From Anaerolineae bacterium (GTDB lineage Bacteria > Chloroflexota > Anaerolineae > Aggregatilineales > Phototrophicaceae), in the NCBI GenBank assembly GCA_028284565.1, contig JANQRM010000262.1:1-7398 (forward strand): DNA of 7,398 bases, given 5' to 3'. Numbering within the stretch: the first letter of the stretch is position 1; every line of letters begins with the position of its first letter. Of the stretch, positions 1 through 5,661 are shown in pieces. A program made the translations under genes and the position numbers. Under the pieces are notes generated by a model, which did no database searches, had not been told where the DNA came from, and saw only the letters and a program-made list of their open reading frames with translations.

Positions 1-722
1 ATGTTGACGGGTTCAGAACCATCGAAATGTTCGGCGGCAAGGGCAATCGCTTGGGCCGCATCTTTCACATAGAGGAACTCGCGTGTCGGTGTCCCATCCC
101 CAAACAAGGTCACATGGTCGTCCCCACGTTCTTGTGCCTCCATCATCTTGCGAATGACATCAGGTATCACATGCGCCGATTCGGGGTCGAAATTGTCGCC
201 GGGACCATAGAGATTGACAGGCAACAGATGAATGGCGCTATAGTCATACTCCTGACGATAGGCTTGGCTCTGCACCAAGAGCATCTTTTTCGCTAACCCA
301 TAAGGCGCATTGGTCTCTTCTGGATAGCCCATCCACAAGTCATCTTCCTTAAACGGCACAGGCGTATGCTTGGGATAACTGCAAATCGTCCCGATGCCGA
401 CAAATTTGTCAATCTTCTGCTGGCGTGCATGTTCGAGGAGGAGCGTCCCCATCATAATATTATCGAAGAAGAAACTGCCCGGATGCTTGGCGTTAATCCC
501 GATACCACCAACGGTTGCCGCTAGATGAATCACCATCGTTGCTGATGGATTGTCTGCATACAACTGGCAAACGGCTTCCTTATCCCGCAAATCATAATCT
601 TGACTGCGCGGAACAATCACCTCACCAACACCCAACGAAGTGAGTGTTTCATTTAAATGACTACCGAGAAAGCCTGCGCCACCCGTCAAGATAACACGCT
701 GACGTTGCCAAAAATCCGTCAT
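1..722 (-). CDS. fcl: GDP-L-fucose synthase, C-terminus cut off by window edge
   Basis: Short-chain dehydrogenase/epimerase-family enzyme. The family makes GDP-L-fucose from GDP-4-keto-6-deoxy-D-mannose by epimerisation and NADPH-dependent reduction, for fucosylated surface glycans; it is cytoplasmic. I translated 240 residues from the ATG at 722. Visible are the Rossmann motif TGGAGFLGS (residues 13-21), [12 protein letters not shown] (64-75), GTICSYPK (111-118), the YxxxK pair Y141/K145, and NLYGPGDNF followed by SAHVIP (170-187). Compared with the E. coli enzyme, catalytic Ser107 corresponds to Thr112, Cys109 to Cys114 and His179 to His184. Thr at that place is, from memory, common in GTICxYPK-type homologues. 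The family is about 310-320 residues, so roughly a quarter is missing beyond the left edge. The start is supported by a weak GGA six bases upstream and an extended -10 promoter at 762-790. A generic NAD-dependent epimerase is possible but less likely. Confidence 0.93.
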   Translation of the reverse strand, partial: MTDFWQRQRVILTGGAGFLGSHLNETLTSLGVGEVIVPRSQDYDLRDKEAVCQLYADNPSATMVIHLAATVGGIGINAKHPGSFFFDNIMMGTLLLEHARQQKIDKFVGIGTICSYPKHTPVPFKEDDLWMGYPEETNAPYGLAKKMLLVQSQAYRQEYDYSAIHLLPVNLYGPGDNFDPESAHVIPDVIRKMMEAQERGDDHVTLFGDGTPTREFLYVKDAAQAIALAAEHFDGSEPVN

Positions 723-761
723 TCTGCATCCATACAAACTATTCGGACAAATAGGAGAGGC

Positions 762-790
762 ATTGTAACAGTTTCACCGTGGCTTGTAGA
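762..790 (-). promoter_or_regulatory. Putative sigma70-type promoter of the GDP-fucose synthase gene
   Basis: On the minus strand, TCTACA (785-790, four of six matches to TTGACA) lies 17 bases from TACAAT (762-767). The -10 is preceded by TG one base away, giving the extended form TGTTACAAT. The same TGnTACAAT arrangement precedes the helicase gene. Transcription would start near 755, about 33 bases before the ATG at 722. It lies just past the hairpin that ends the upstream gene, so the two minus-strand genes are probably separately transcribed. Confidence 0.5.
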
Positions 791-802
791 GGGAGAGTGT
801 AA

Positions 803-829
803 AGGGCGCGTCGTGAGAAGACACGCCCT
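803..829 (-). terminator. Hairpin after the SWIM-repeat gene, probable terminator
   Basis: AGGGCG (803-808) pairs with CGCCCT (824-829). After one C/A mismatch, GTC (810-812) pairs with GAC (820-822), leaving a seven-base loop. On the minus strand the hairpin begins 12 bases after the stop codon of the SWIM-repeat gene and is followed by TTTACACTC, a weak T-tract. The strong GC stem favours termination, but the poor T-run makes it partial or uncertain. It could also act only as a 3' stabilising stem. Confidence 0.5.
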
Positions 830-841
830 GAATGGATAAAT

Positions 842-1348
842 TTATTCAGCCCGAACTTCTTCATTTACCCGAATCGGTTGGACGTAAGGCTTTAGCACAC
901 GCTCAATTGCCATCGAATTGGCACAAACACCCCGCGCGGCAAAGAACGACGAGGTACTCCACCATTCTCCATTATCATATGTCACTTGATGTTCTTTGCT
1001 GTTCCCTTGGAAACTCACGTCAAATGCACGGATGGTAATACGATGAGGTTCTTCTGAATAGCGTTTGGCTTTCTTCACATCACTGACAATATTCTGCCCA
1101 TTGGCATAGGGCATGGGATCGCGCTTCAGCATGGGCTTAAAGAGCTTTTCAATCGTCATGATGTGCGGGCAGATATGATATTTGGAATAGCCGGGGCAGG
1201 AGCATGTCCAGCCATCGGGACCCAAGGTCATCTGATAGTTGCTGTTATCCCCCTCAAAATCAATGGTTAAGCTATTAAAGGTGATACGATCAGGCTGGGT
1301 GGCATATTCTTTTGCCTTTTGAATCTTATTGATCATGGATGTATCCAT
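842..1348 (-). CDS. Tandem SWIM-like zinc-finger protein with second finger degenerate
   Basis: Cytoplasmic protein of 168 residues; function not known. It consists of two similar halves. Residues 6-74 carry KAKEY...RITFNSLTIDFEG, then C49-S-C51-x8-C60-P-H62, which is the CxCxnCxH SWIM zinc motif; SWIM domains bind zinc and are implicated in DNA or protein binding. Residues 88-155 repeat the same layout with KAKRY...RITIRAFDVSFQG, but the four ligand positions are S131, S133, C142 and N144. The offset between copies is exactly 82 residues at all ligand positions, so there has been no indel. I chose the ATG at 1348 because AGGGAAG lies eight bases upstream. The ATG at 1411 would extend the protein through the promoter region with unrelated sequence. 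A hairpin follows at 803-829. The first finger should still bind zinc (inference). Confidence 0.85.
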   Translation of the reverse strand: MDTSMINKIQKAKEYATQPDRITFNSLTIDFEGDNSNYQMTLGPDGWTCSCPGYSKYHICPHIMTIEKLFKPMLKRDPMPYANGQNIVSDVKKAKRYSEEPHRITIRAFDVSFQGNSKEHQVTYDNGEWWSTSSFFAARGVCANSMAIERVLKPYVQPIRVNEEVRAE

Positions 1349-1381
1349 AGAGAACACTTCCCTTTCGTGATAGGTGGACGA

Positions 1382-1392
1382 TAGACTGTCTA
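1382..1392. promoter_or_regulatory. 11-bp palindrome TAGACTGTCTA upstream of SWIM gene
   Basis: TAGAC-T-GTCTA is a perfect 5-1-5 palindrome, 33 bases upstream of the ATG at 1348. It lies immediately downstream of a possible minus-strand -10, TACAAA (1400-1405). This is where a repressor operator would sit. No regulator is identified, and a chance palindrome is possible. Confidence 0.3.
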
Positions 1393-1399
1393 AACATGC

Positions 1400-1430
1400 T
1401 TTGTATGACATATTTTTTGATCTTTGTAAA
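1400..1430 (-). promoter_or_regulatory. Weak candidate promoter of the SWIM-repeat gene
   Basis: On the minus strand, TTTACA (1425-1430, five of six matches to TTGACA) and TACAAA (1400-1405, four of six matches to TATAAT) are separated by 19 bases, which is longer than ideal. The surrounding stretch is very AT-rich. Position relative to the ATG at 1348 is sensible, giving a leader of about 45 bases, but the match is only moderate. Confidence 0.25.
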
Positions 1431-1463
1431 GCAATATTTTGGAAGGTGACACAAGGTACTAGA

Positions 1464-1496
1464 ATAAAAACACGCGGGCTGTTGACAGCATCCGCG
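1464..1496 (-). terminator. Rho-independent terminator, minus strand
   Basis: Read on the minus strand, CGCGG (1492-1496) and GCTG (1486-1489), split by an unpaired AT, pair with CAGC (1478-1481) and CCGCG (1473-1477) around a four-base loop TCAA. The stem is followed at once by TGTTTTTATT. This is a good intrinsic terminator, oriented to stop transcripts coming from the helicase gene, whose stop codon is at 1764-1766. That implies a 3' untranslated tail of about 270 bases. It also shields the SWIM-repeat gene from read-through. There is no T-tract on the plus strand, so it is not bidirectional. Confidence 0.7.
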
Positions 1497-1652
1497 CGCA
1501 GTTAATCTCTCACCCAATATGTCCGTGCTAAAATCAGTTTCATCAGAAACCGCAACCTTCCACTTATGTATAGAAGTAGTTTAAGCCAACCTTAAATCCC
1601 TGTCAAACCACAGTTCGATTTCTTAACATAACTCAAACTTTGAGGGGGGTTT
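1497..1652. other. Intergenic stretch with no supported gene
   Basis: Together with the flanking regulatory stretch from 1349, this is the gap between the SWIM-repeat and helicase genes. It is AT-rich, and the reading frames here do not resemble any protein I recognise. On the minus strand it would be the untranslated tail of the helicase transcript. On the plus strand it would contain the promoter of the candidate ORF at 1653. The best -10-like hexamer I see is TAACAT, just upstream of the GGGGGG run, without a convincing -35. Confidence 0.4.
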
Positions 1653-1772
1653 GTGTACGAAATTACTCCAGAAATGCCATTGACGGAGTTTGATGAAGAT
1701 TTGACTTCATCTCTAACAACAATTGCAGAATTATCTTGTACTGCTCGTCGTCATGGTTCAATTTCAATCTAA
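1653..1772 (+). CDS. Candidate 39-aa small ORF, function unknown
   Basis: A GTG-initiated frame encodes 39 residues beginning MYEITPEMPLTEF and ending RRHGSISI, with an acidic N-terminal half. A purine-rich GAGGGGGG (1642-1649) lies directly upstream; counting GAGG as the Shine-Dalgarno gives a seven-base spacing, which is the main support. It lies between two minus-strand genes and its last nine bases overlap the end of the helicase gene convergently. There is no signal peptide or membrane segment and I recognise no family. An inverted repeat GATGAAG/CTTCATC lies inside it (1692-1711). It could be a real small protein, a decayed gene remnant (for example of a peptide-precursor type) or chance. 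The non-ATG start and absence of a clear promoter argue for caution. Confidence 0.25.
   Translation: MYEITPEMPLTEFDEDLTSSLTTIAELSCTARRHGSISI
1692..1711. repeat. Perfect 7-bp inverted repeat
   Basis: GATGAAG (1692-1698) and CTTCATC (1705-1711) are perfect inverse copies around a six-base spacer ATTTGA. The repeat lies inside the candidate 39-aa ORF and in the 3' tail of the helicase transcript. No T-tract follows on either strand, so it is not a typical terminator. It may be a weak RNA stem or a chance occurrence. Confidence 0.35.
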
Positions 1773-4040
1773 AGTTGTCAAATTCGCACTATCCGCAAAC
1801 AGACGCTTAATTCCAAAGCGTTTATCTACAAATGCCACCGTCACTTCCTCCGAGCCACGGAAGAACTTGCTCTCAATGACCGTGCCATGACCATACAGTG
1901 GGTGTGATACGCGGTCATTCTGCTTGAATTGCGCCGGTTTAGAATCGGGGAAGGGGATAATCTTGCTTCGTATCTTCTCGTTACCTTCACGACGCGGTTG
2001 TTGCGCTTGTTCACGTTCCCGTTGCAAATCGCGCGAGAGGCGACTCGGCGAGGTGTTCCAAGTCGTCTGCCATTGATAGCTTTGTCGCTCTTGCAGAGAG
2101 TTGAGCGTTGTTGATGAGCCGTCTAGTAACTCCGCTGGTATATCCGCCAGAAACTCCGATGGACGGTTGGCATCACTGTTGCCGTACAAACTCCTACGGA
2201 AGGCATAGGTCATATATAGGCGTTCCATCGCCCGTGTGACTCCCACATACATCAAGCGACGTTCCTCTTCAATTCCATCCGGGTCTTCGACTGAGCGAAA
2301 ATGAGGCAACAACCCCTGCTCGACTCCAGCAAGGAACACCACTGGATACTCAAGCCCTTTCGCTGAGTGCAGAGTTAACAGCGTAATCGCATTGCTAATT
2401 TCATCCAGTGCATCCACATCTGCAACGAGCGATTGCTCTGCCAAGAACTCACTCAGTGTCATTTCATCCTCATCCGCTTGCTGAATCAATCCGCGAAACT
2501 CCCGAATGTTATCGGCACGGTCAATTGCTTCTTCCGGCGTTTTACTGATACTACTCAGATACAAGTTGTAGCCTGTGCGCGCGGTGATGGAATCAAACAA
2601 ATTCAAGAGATTCCCTGTCTGGGTCATATTGCTCCACTCTTGCAACAACAAGCCAAATTCGGCAAACAGCTTCTTCGCGCGTGAACCGAGTGGTGATTTC
2701 ATGCCTTCGAGCAAATGGTCGAGGGCTTCACCATAGGTATAATTCTCACTCGCCGCCCAATGCTGAAACTTCTGCAACGATGACTTCCCGATTCCCCGCT
2801 TCGGCACGTTAATAATCCGCGCAAAACTGACTGTATCATTGGGGTTATTCACTAGTCGCAGGTAGGATAGGATATCCTTCACCTCACGCCGTTTATAGAA
2901 TCCCACACCCCCGACCAGCACATAAGGCACGCCTTCATTGATACAGGTCTGCTCCAGCGCACGAGATTGCGCATTCGTCCGATACATCACCGCGAAGTCG
3001 TTGTAATCAAAGCCTTCTTTACGCCTCAGCTCATGGATTTGCTCAAGGATGTATTGCGCCTCATAATTTTCGTTATAGGCTTCCTGCACCATCACCTTTG
3101 TCCCGCCCGACTTATCCGTGAAGAGAGCTTTTTCGGTTCGGTTGGGATTTCGATTAATCACCGCGCGCGCCACATCCAATATCGGCTGATACGAGCGATA
3201 ATTCTGCTCCAGCAAGATAACTTTACAATCGGGATAGTCTTCACGGAAGCGTAACACATTCCGATAATCTGCCCCACGAAAAGCATAAATCGCTTGGTCT
3301 TCATCACCTACCACGAAGATGTTATTGCGAGGCGCACCAAACAATTTCACCAATTGATACTGCACCGTGTTCGTATCTTGGAACTCATCCACCAGCACAA
3401 AATCATAACGGTTCTGATACTTCTCGCGCACATGCGGATTATTCTGTAATAACAGCACCATCTGAATCAGCAAATCATCAAAATCCATTGCATTGCTATC
3501 CGCCAGAATCACCTGATACCGTGGATAGACTCGGCTCACAATCTCCGTGAAATAATCCGTCGCCACATAATCAGCAGGCAAAATCAACTCGTTCTTGGCA
3601 TTGCCAATCGCACCCAACACCGCACGAGGCGAATACCGTTTCTGGTCGATATTGAGTTCACTCATCGCCTGTTGGATAACATTGCGCTGGTCATCCGTGT
3701 CGTATATAACATAATCCTCATTAAAATCCAGATACTCCGATTCAATCCGTAACAAGCGCGCACAGGTCGAATGGAACGTGCCAATTTGCAAACCGCGCAG
3801 ACGATTCTCCAGCATCCCCTCTACCCGATGACGCATCTCACCTGCCGCTTTATTCGTAAAGGTTACTGCCATAATATTGCGTGGATTCACCCCCATCTCA
3901 CTGATGAGGAAGGCAATCCGCCGAGTCAATACTCCTGTCTTTCCGCTCCCCGGACCTGCCAGCACCAGAACAGACCCTTCGCCAGTGGTGACGGCAGAAT
4001 GTTGTTGTGGATTGAGTCCAGTAAGCAGTTCGGTGGTCAT
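1764..4040 (-). CDS. pcrA: ATP-dependent DNA helicase PcrA/UvrD, complete
   Basis: Superfamily 1A 3'-5' DNA helicase of 758 residues, normal for PcrA/UvrD. The family unwinds DNA in excision and mismatch repair, clears replication-transcription conflicts and strips RecA. All motifs are intact: Q motif LNPQQ (9-13), Walker A AGPGSGKT (28-35), Ia AVTFTNKAAGEM (58-69), Walker B VDEFQDTN (217-224), III VVGDEDQAIYAFRGAD (243-258), IV LEQNYRS (277-283), V TLHSAKGLEYPVVF (556-569) and VI EERRLMYVGVTRAMERL (592-608). A variable charged, Gln-rich linker (about 645-700) leads to a Tudor-like module (about 706-750, VSHPLYGHGTVIESKFF), which in PcrA contacts RNA polymerase. The first ATG is preceded only by a weak GGA, but a good promoter lies at 4082-4110. 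It is transcribed alone and divergently from the transporter cluster. Its terminator is probably at 1464-1496. UvrD versus PcrA naming is conventional here. Confidence 0.98.
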   Translation of the reverse strand: MTTELLTGLNPQQHSAVTTGEGSVLVLAGPGSGKTGVLTRRIAFLISEMGVNPRNIMAVTFTNKAAGEMRHRVEGMLENRLRGLQIGTFHSTCARLLRIESEYLDFNEDYVIYDTDDQRNVIQQAMSELNIDQKRYSPRAVLGAIGNAKNELILPADYVATDYFTEIVSRVYPRYQVILADSNAMDFDDLLIQMVLLLQNNPHVREKYQNRYDFVLVDEFQDTNTVQYQLVKLFGAPRNNIFVVGDEDQAIYAFRGADYRNVLRFREDYPDCKVILLEQNYRSYQPILDVARAVINRNPNRTEKALFTDKSGGTKVMVQEAYNENYEAQYILEQIHELRRKEGFDYNDFAVMYRTNAQSRALEQTCINEGVPYVLVGGVGFYKRREVKDILSYLRLVNNPNDTVSFARIINVPKRGIGKSSLQKFQHWAASENYTYGEALDHLLEGMKSPLGSRAKKLFAEFGLLLQEWSNMTQTGNLLNLFDSITARTGYNLYLSSISKTPEEAIDRADNIREFRGLIQQADEDEMTLSEFLAEQSLVADVDALDEISNAITLLTLHSAKGLEYPVVFLAGVEQGLLPHFRSVEDPDGIEEERRLMYVGVTRAMERLYMTYAFRRSLYGNSDANRPSEFLADIPAELLDGSSTTLNSLQERQSYQWQTTWNTSPSRLSRDLQREREQAQQPRREGNEKIRSKIIPFPDSKPAQFKQNDRVSHPLYGHGTVIESKFFRGSEEVTVAFVDKRFGIKRLFADSANLTTLD

Positions 4041-4066
4041 AAATTATTTTTTCCAAGCCAGTAAAT

Positions 4067-4082
4067 TAGACGATACGTTCTA
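4067..4082. promoter_or_regulatory. Dyad TAGA-N8-TCTA over the helicase transcription start
   Basis: TAGA (4067-4070) and TCTA (4079-4082) form a dyad around eight bases, touching the -10 hexamer and covering the expected start site of the helicase transcript. One half reads ACGTTC on the plus strand, slightly like the GTTC half of Gram-positive LexA boxes, but the other half does not match. SOS control of uvrD is known in E. coli. Here an operator is only a guess. Confidence 0.2.
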
Positions 4083-4110
4083 TTGTAGCAAAAAGACCCC
4101 CAGCTTTCGA
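4082..4110 (-). promoter_or_regulatory. Promoter of the pcrA/uvrD gene
   Basis: On the minus strand, TCGAAA (4105-4110, four of six matches to TTGACA) is separated by 17 bases from TACAAT (4082-4087), and the -10 carries an extended TG element (TGCTACAAT). Transcription would begin near 4075, giving a leader of about 35 bases to the ATG at 4040. It is the best-formed promoter in the window and matches the extended -10 seen upstream of the GDP-fucose synthase gene. Confidence 0.6.
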
Positions 4111-4134
4111 TGACGGACAGCTTAGCACCACTTT

Positions 4135-4164
4135 TCGCCAATCGGGTAGCCCATAAGCTATACT
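4135..4164 (+). promoter_or_regulatory. Promoter of the transporter cluster
   Basis: TCGCCA (4135-4140, four of six matches to TTGACA) and TATACT (4159-4164, five of six to TATAAT) are spaced by 18 bases. A start near 4171 gives a leader of about 34 bases to the initiation codon at 4205. It is back-to-back with the helicase promoter, with about 25 bases between the two -35 elements, so the two could influence each other. Confidence 0.5.
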
Positions 4165-4190
4165 CGTCATTCATCGCTTCAAAGTCTGTC

Positions 4191-4196
4191 AAGGAG
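4191..4196 (+). promoter_or_regulatory. Shine-Dalgarno AAGGAG that selects a TTG start
   Basis: AAGGAG ends eight bases before TTG at 4205, an ideal spacing. The nearer ATG at 4198 is only one base from the Shine-Dalgarno, and its frame meets TAG after 12 codons. The TTG frame carries the transporter sequence, so TTG is the real start. Confidence 0.7.
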
Positions 4197-4204
4197 AATG
4201 GCAC

Positions 4205-4552
4205 TTGCCACGACGACAGCTTTTCGCCCTCTTTAGCAATGGCATGATTAGCAGTTCCATTGGCTATGCCTTTGGCGCAATTATCCCCATCTATATCGCA
4301 CGCATCATTACCGACGATGCCTCTATTATTGGTATCTACCTTGCACTAACTTATTTAACCTATTCCATTGGTGTACTCGTTGGCGGATGGTTCTCCGATC
4401 GTTTTCCCCAACGACGCATTCACGGTCTGCTGATGTCTATCGTCATACGCGCGCTCTTCTTCGGGGTTCATGGCACTGACAGACATCTTCTCCCTCACCA
4501 TCGCCTCGTCCATCTTACTGCTGACATCAGGCTTCAGCGTGTCCATTATTAG
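4205..4552 (+). CDS. MFS transporter, N-terminal part of a frameshifted gene
   Basis: This is the 5' part of a major facilitator superfamily gene. Residues 1-87 are genuine: a short basic N-terminus (LPRRQ, initiated at TTG), helix 1 (about 7-34), helix 2 (about 38-62), the MFS motif A loop GGWFSDRFPQRR (60-71), and the start of helix 3 ending IRALFFG. From codon 88 the frame leaves the family. The tail HGTDRHLLPHHRLVHL... is rich in His and Arg and hydrophilic, unlike a membrane helix. Deleting one G from GGGG (4463-4466) joins it smoothly as IRALFFG-FMALTDIF to the frame that ends at 5402, giving 398 residues, the normal MFS length. As written, the product would be a 115-residue fragment, probably non-functional unless ribosomes shift frame. 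Confidence 0.75.
   Translation: MPRRQLFALFSNGMISSSIGYAFGAIIPIYIARIITDDASIIGIYLALTYLTYSIGVLVGGWFSDRFPQRRIHGLLMSIVIRALFFGVHGTDRHLLPHHRLVHLTADIRLQRVHY
4463..4466 (+). other. Frameshift site in a GGGG run within the MFS gene
   Basis: The upstream frame reads TTC-TTC-GGG-GTT-CAT. With one G fewer it would read TTC-TTC-GGG-TTC-ATG, continuing the membrane helix. The downstream frame is open only from 4434 (after a TGA at 4431-4433) and the upstream frame closes at 4552, so the shift must lie in that interval. The G run is the natural place. Sequencing or assembly error is the simplest cause. A real mutation, phase variation or +1 programmed shift remain possible. Confidence 0.75.
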
Positions 4553-5402
4553 TACCATCACCGGACTCTATGCCGAAGAAAATGAGCGCGGGATGGTCTT
4601 TAGCATCATCTGGGTCAATCTCGCCATCGGTGCATTACTTGGCGGTCTCACCAGCGGACCAATCATTGATCGTTGGGGATTTCAGGCATTCTTCTTGCTC
4701 GGCGCATTGCTGACCCTCGCACTTCAACTCCCCGTGACCTTAATGATCGAAGACAAACGCCAGCCCCTTGGAAAGCGTAAGAAAGAGCAAAACTTGGGAT
4801 TGAGCGCATGGTTTCGGTTAGGTCGCAACTTTATGCTCCTCTTCGTTGCCAGCAACCTCGTCTACATCACCCCCTACATCGGCTTACTCGGCAGACCCCT
4901 CCTGATGGAATCGCTCGGTTTTGATACCAGTGCCAACACGGGTACGATTGCTGTGAGTGGGGCAATTAGTCTCCCGCTGACTCTAATTGTCGGCTGGCTC
5001 TCAGATCGGATGGGGCGTGTACCACTACTGGCCGGCTGTTATTTGATCAATGTTGTCGGGATGCTCATGTTGGCAGAAGCCGAATTGCTCTGGCATTATC
5101 AAGTCTCCGCAGGCTTGTTGCTTGGTGTGAACGCCAGCTTGGGCGTGGGGTCAGCCCTCATCACGGATAACGTCTCACCTGACGTACTCGGACGCGCCTT
5201 GTCCCTCTATACAGCCACTGCATGGATTGGCGGTATCATTGGTTCATTAGGTACAGGCTTTGCAATGGAGCAAATCGGCGTTTATCCGACTTTCTTAGGT
5301 GGCGCAGTCTTGCCCATCATCGCCATCCTCTTGCTCATCCCCCTCTACCAATCACGCGGAACGTTCTCTACCAAAGCCAAACGAACCATCGCTTCGGTAT
5401 AA
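4470..5402 (+). CDS. MFS transporter, C-terminal part (helices 3/4-12) of a frameshifted gene
   Basis: This is the larger, 310-residue part of a major facilitator transporter in the inner membrane; substrate unknown, with drug or sugar efflux-type proteins the nearest look-alikes. In order it shows the end of helix 3 and helix 4 (SILLLTSGFSVSI), TGLYAEENERGMVFS, helices 5 and 6 (IIWVNLAIGALLGG; AFFLLGALLTLALQL), a basic central loop (EDKRQPLGKRKKEQ), and helices 7-12, with the second motif A copy GWLSDRMGR between helices 8 and 9. The ATG at 4470 is internal to the natural protein; only GGGG three bases away could serve as a ribosome site. It could be translated alone, but without helices 1-2 and most of helix 3 it is unlikely to transport. 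Real family sequence begins at 4467 (FMALTD). It is first in a probable operon with the next two genes. Confidence 0.85.
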   Translation: MALTDIFSLTIASSILLLTSGFSVSIISTITGLYAEENERGMVFSIIWVNLAIGALLGGLTSGPIIDRWGFQAFFLLGALLTLALQLPVTLMIEDKRQPLGKRKKEQNLGLSAWFRLGRNFMLLFVASNLVYITPYIGLLGRPLLMESLGFDTSANTGTIAVSGAISLPLTLIVGWLSDRMGRVPLLAGCYLINVVGMLMLAEAELLWHYQVSAGLLLGVNASLGVGSALITDNVSPDVLGRALSLYTATAWIGGIIGSLGTGFAMEQIGVYPTFLGGAVLPIIAILLLIPLYQSRGTFSTKAKRTIASV

Positions 5403-5435
5403 TTGGTCTATCGAATAGGATGAAAGGAACACAAA

Positions 5436-5630
5436 ATGGATAAAATTACACCCAAAATCGCCTTCTTCGGACTGGTCACTGTGATTGTCGCCATCAATGG
5501 CTTTCTGCAAGGCTGGCTCTTCCTCTTGCAGGGAGATAGCATGAATTTACTCTGGGTTGTCCTGAGCATTGTGATTATCATTGCCCTCATACGCAACATC
5601 CGCATGGAATTGGATGCCCAAGAGCGATAG
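5436..5630 (+). CDS. Small two-helix membrane protein, function unknown
   Basis: A 64-residue protein with two hydrophobic segments, about residues 8-31 (IAFFGLVTVIVAINGFLQGWLFLL) in two halves around an Asn-Gly pair, and about 37-52 (NLLWVVLSIVIIIALI). They are joined by a short QGDSM turn and end in a charged tail RNIRMELDAQER. The positive charge at both ends suggests a hairpin with both termini in the cytoplasm. The start is clear: AAGGA lies eight bases before the ATG. It lies 33 bases after the transporter stop and 31 before the MBL-fold gene, so it is probably cotranscribed. It might be an accessory subunit of the transporter (inference from context only). I recognise no named family. 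Confidence 0.8.
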   Translation: MDKITPKIAFFGLVTVIVAINGFLQGWLFLLQGDSMNLLWVVLSIVIIIALIRNIRMELDAQER

Positions 5631-5661
5631 TTTTTAACCATCTGCAAAAAGGAATAGAATC

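Noticed and set aside
27..296. Plus-strand frame of 89 codons
   Set aside because: Antisense to the GDP-fucose synthase, whose motifs are unmistakable; no family resemblance and no ribosome site.
832..1038. Plus-strand frame of 68 codons
   Set aside because: Entirely within the SWIM-repeat gene on the other strand; composition looks like a shadow.
1349..1411. N-terminal extension of the SWIM protein to the ATG at 1411
   Set aside because: The ATG at 1348 has AGGGAAG at ideal spacing, and the extension crosses the palindrome and candidate -10.
1482..1507. Consensus TTGACA on the plus strand
   Set aside because: It lies inside the terminator stem-loop and the nearest -10-like sequence (TTAATC) is only 14 bases away.
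1326..1517. Minus-strand frame of 63 codons reading through the terminator
   Set aside because: It overlaps the SWIM start in another frame, runs through a terminator hairpin and promoter-like sequence, and looks random.
2433..3254. Plus-strand frames inside the helicase gene
   Set aside because: Antisense shadows of a fully intact, conserved helicase.
4198..4236. ATG at 4198 as transporter start
   Set aside because: Its frame reaches TAG after 12 codons and the ATG is one base from the Shine-Dalgarno.
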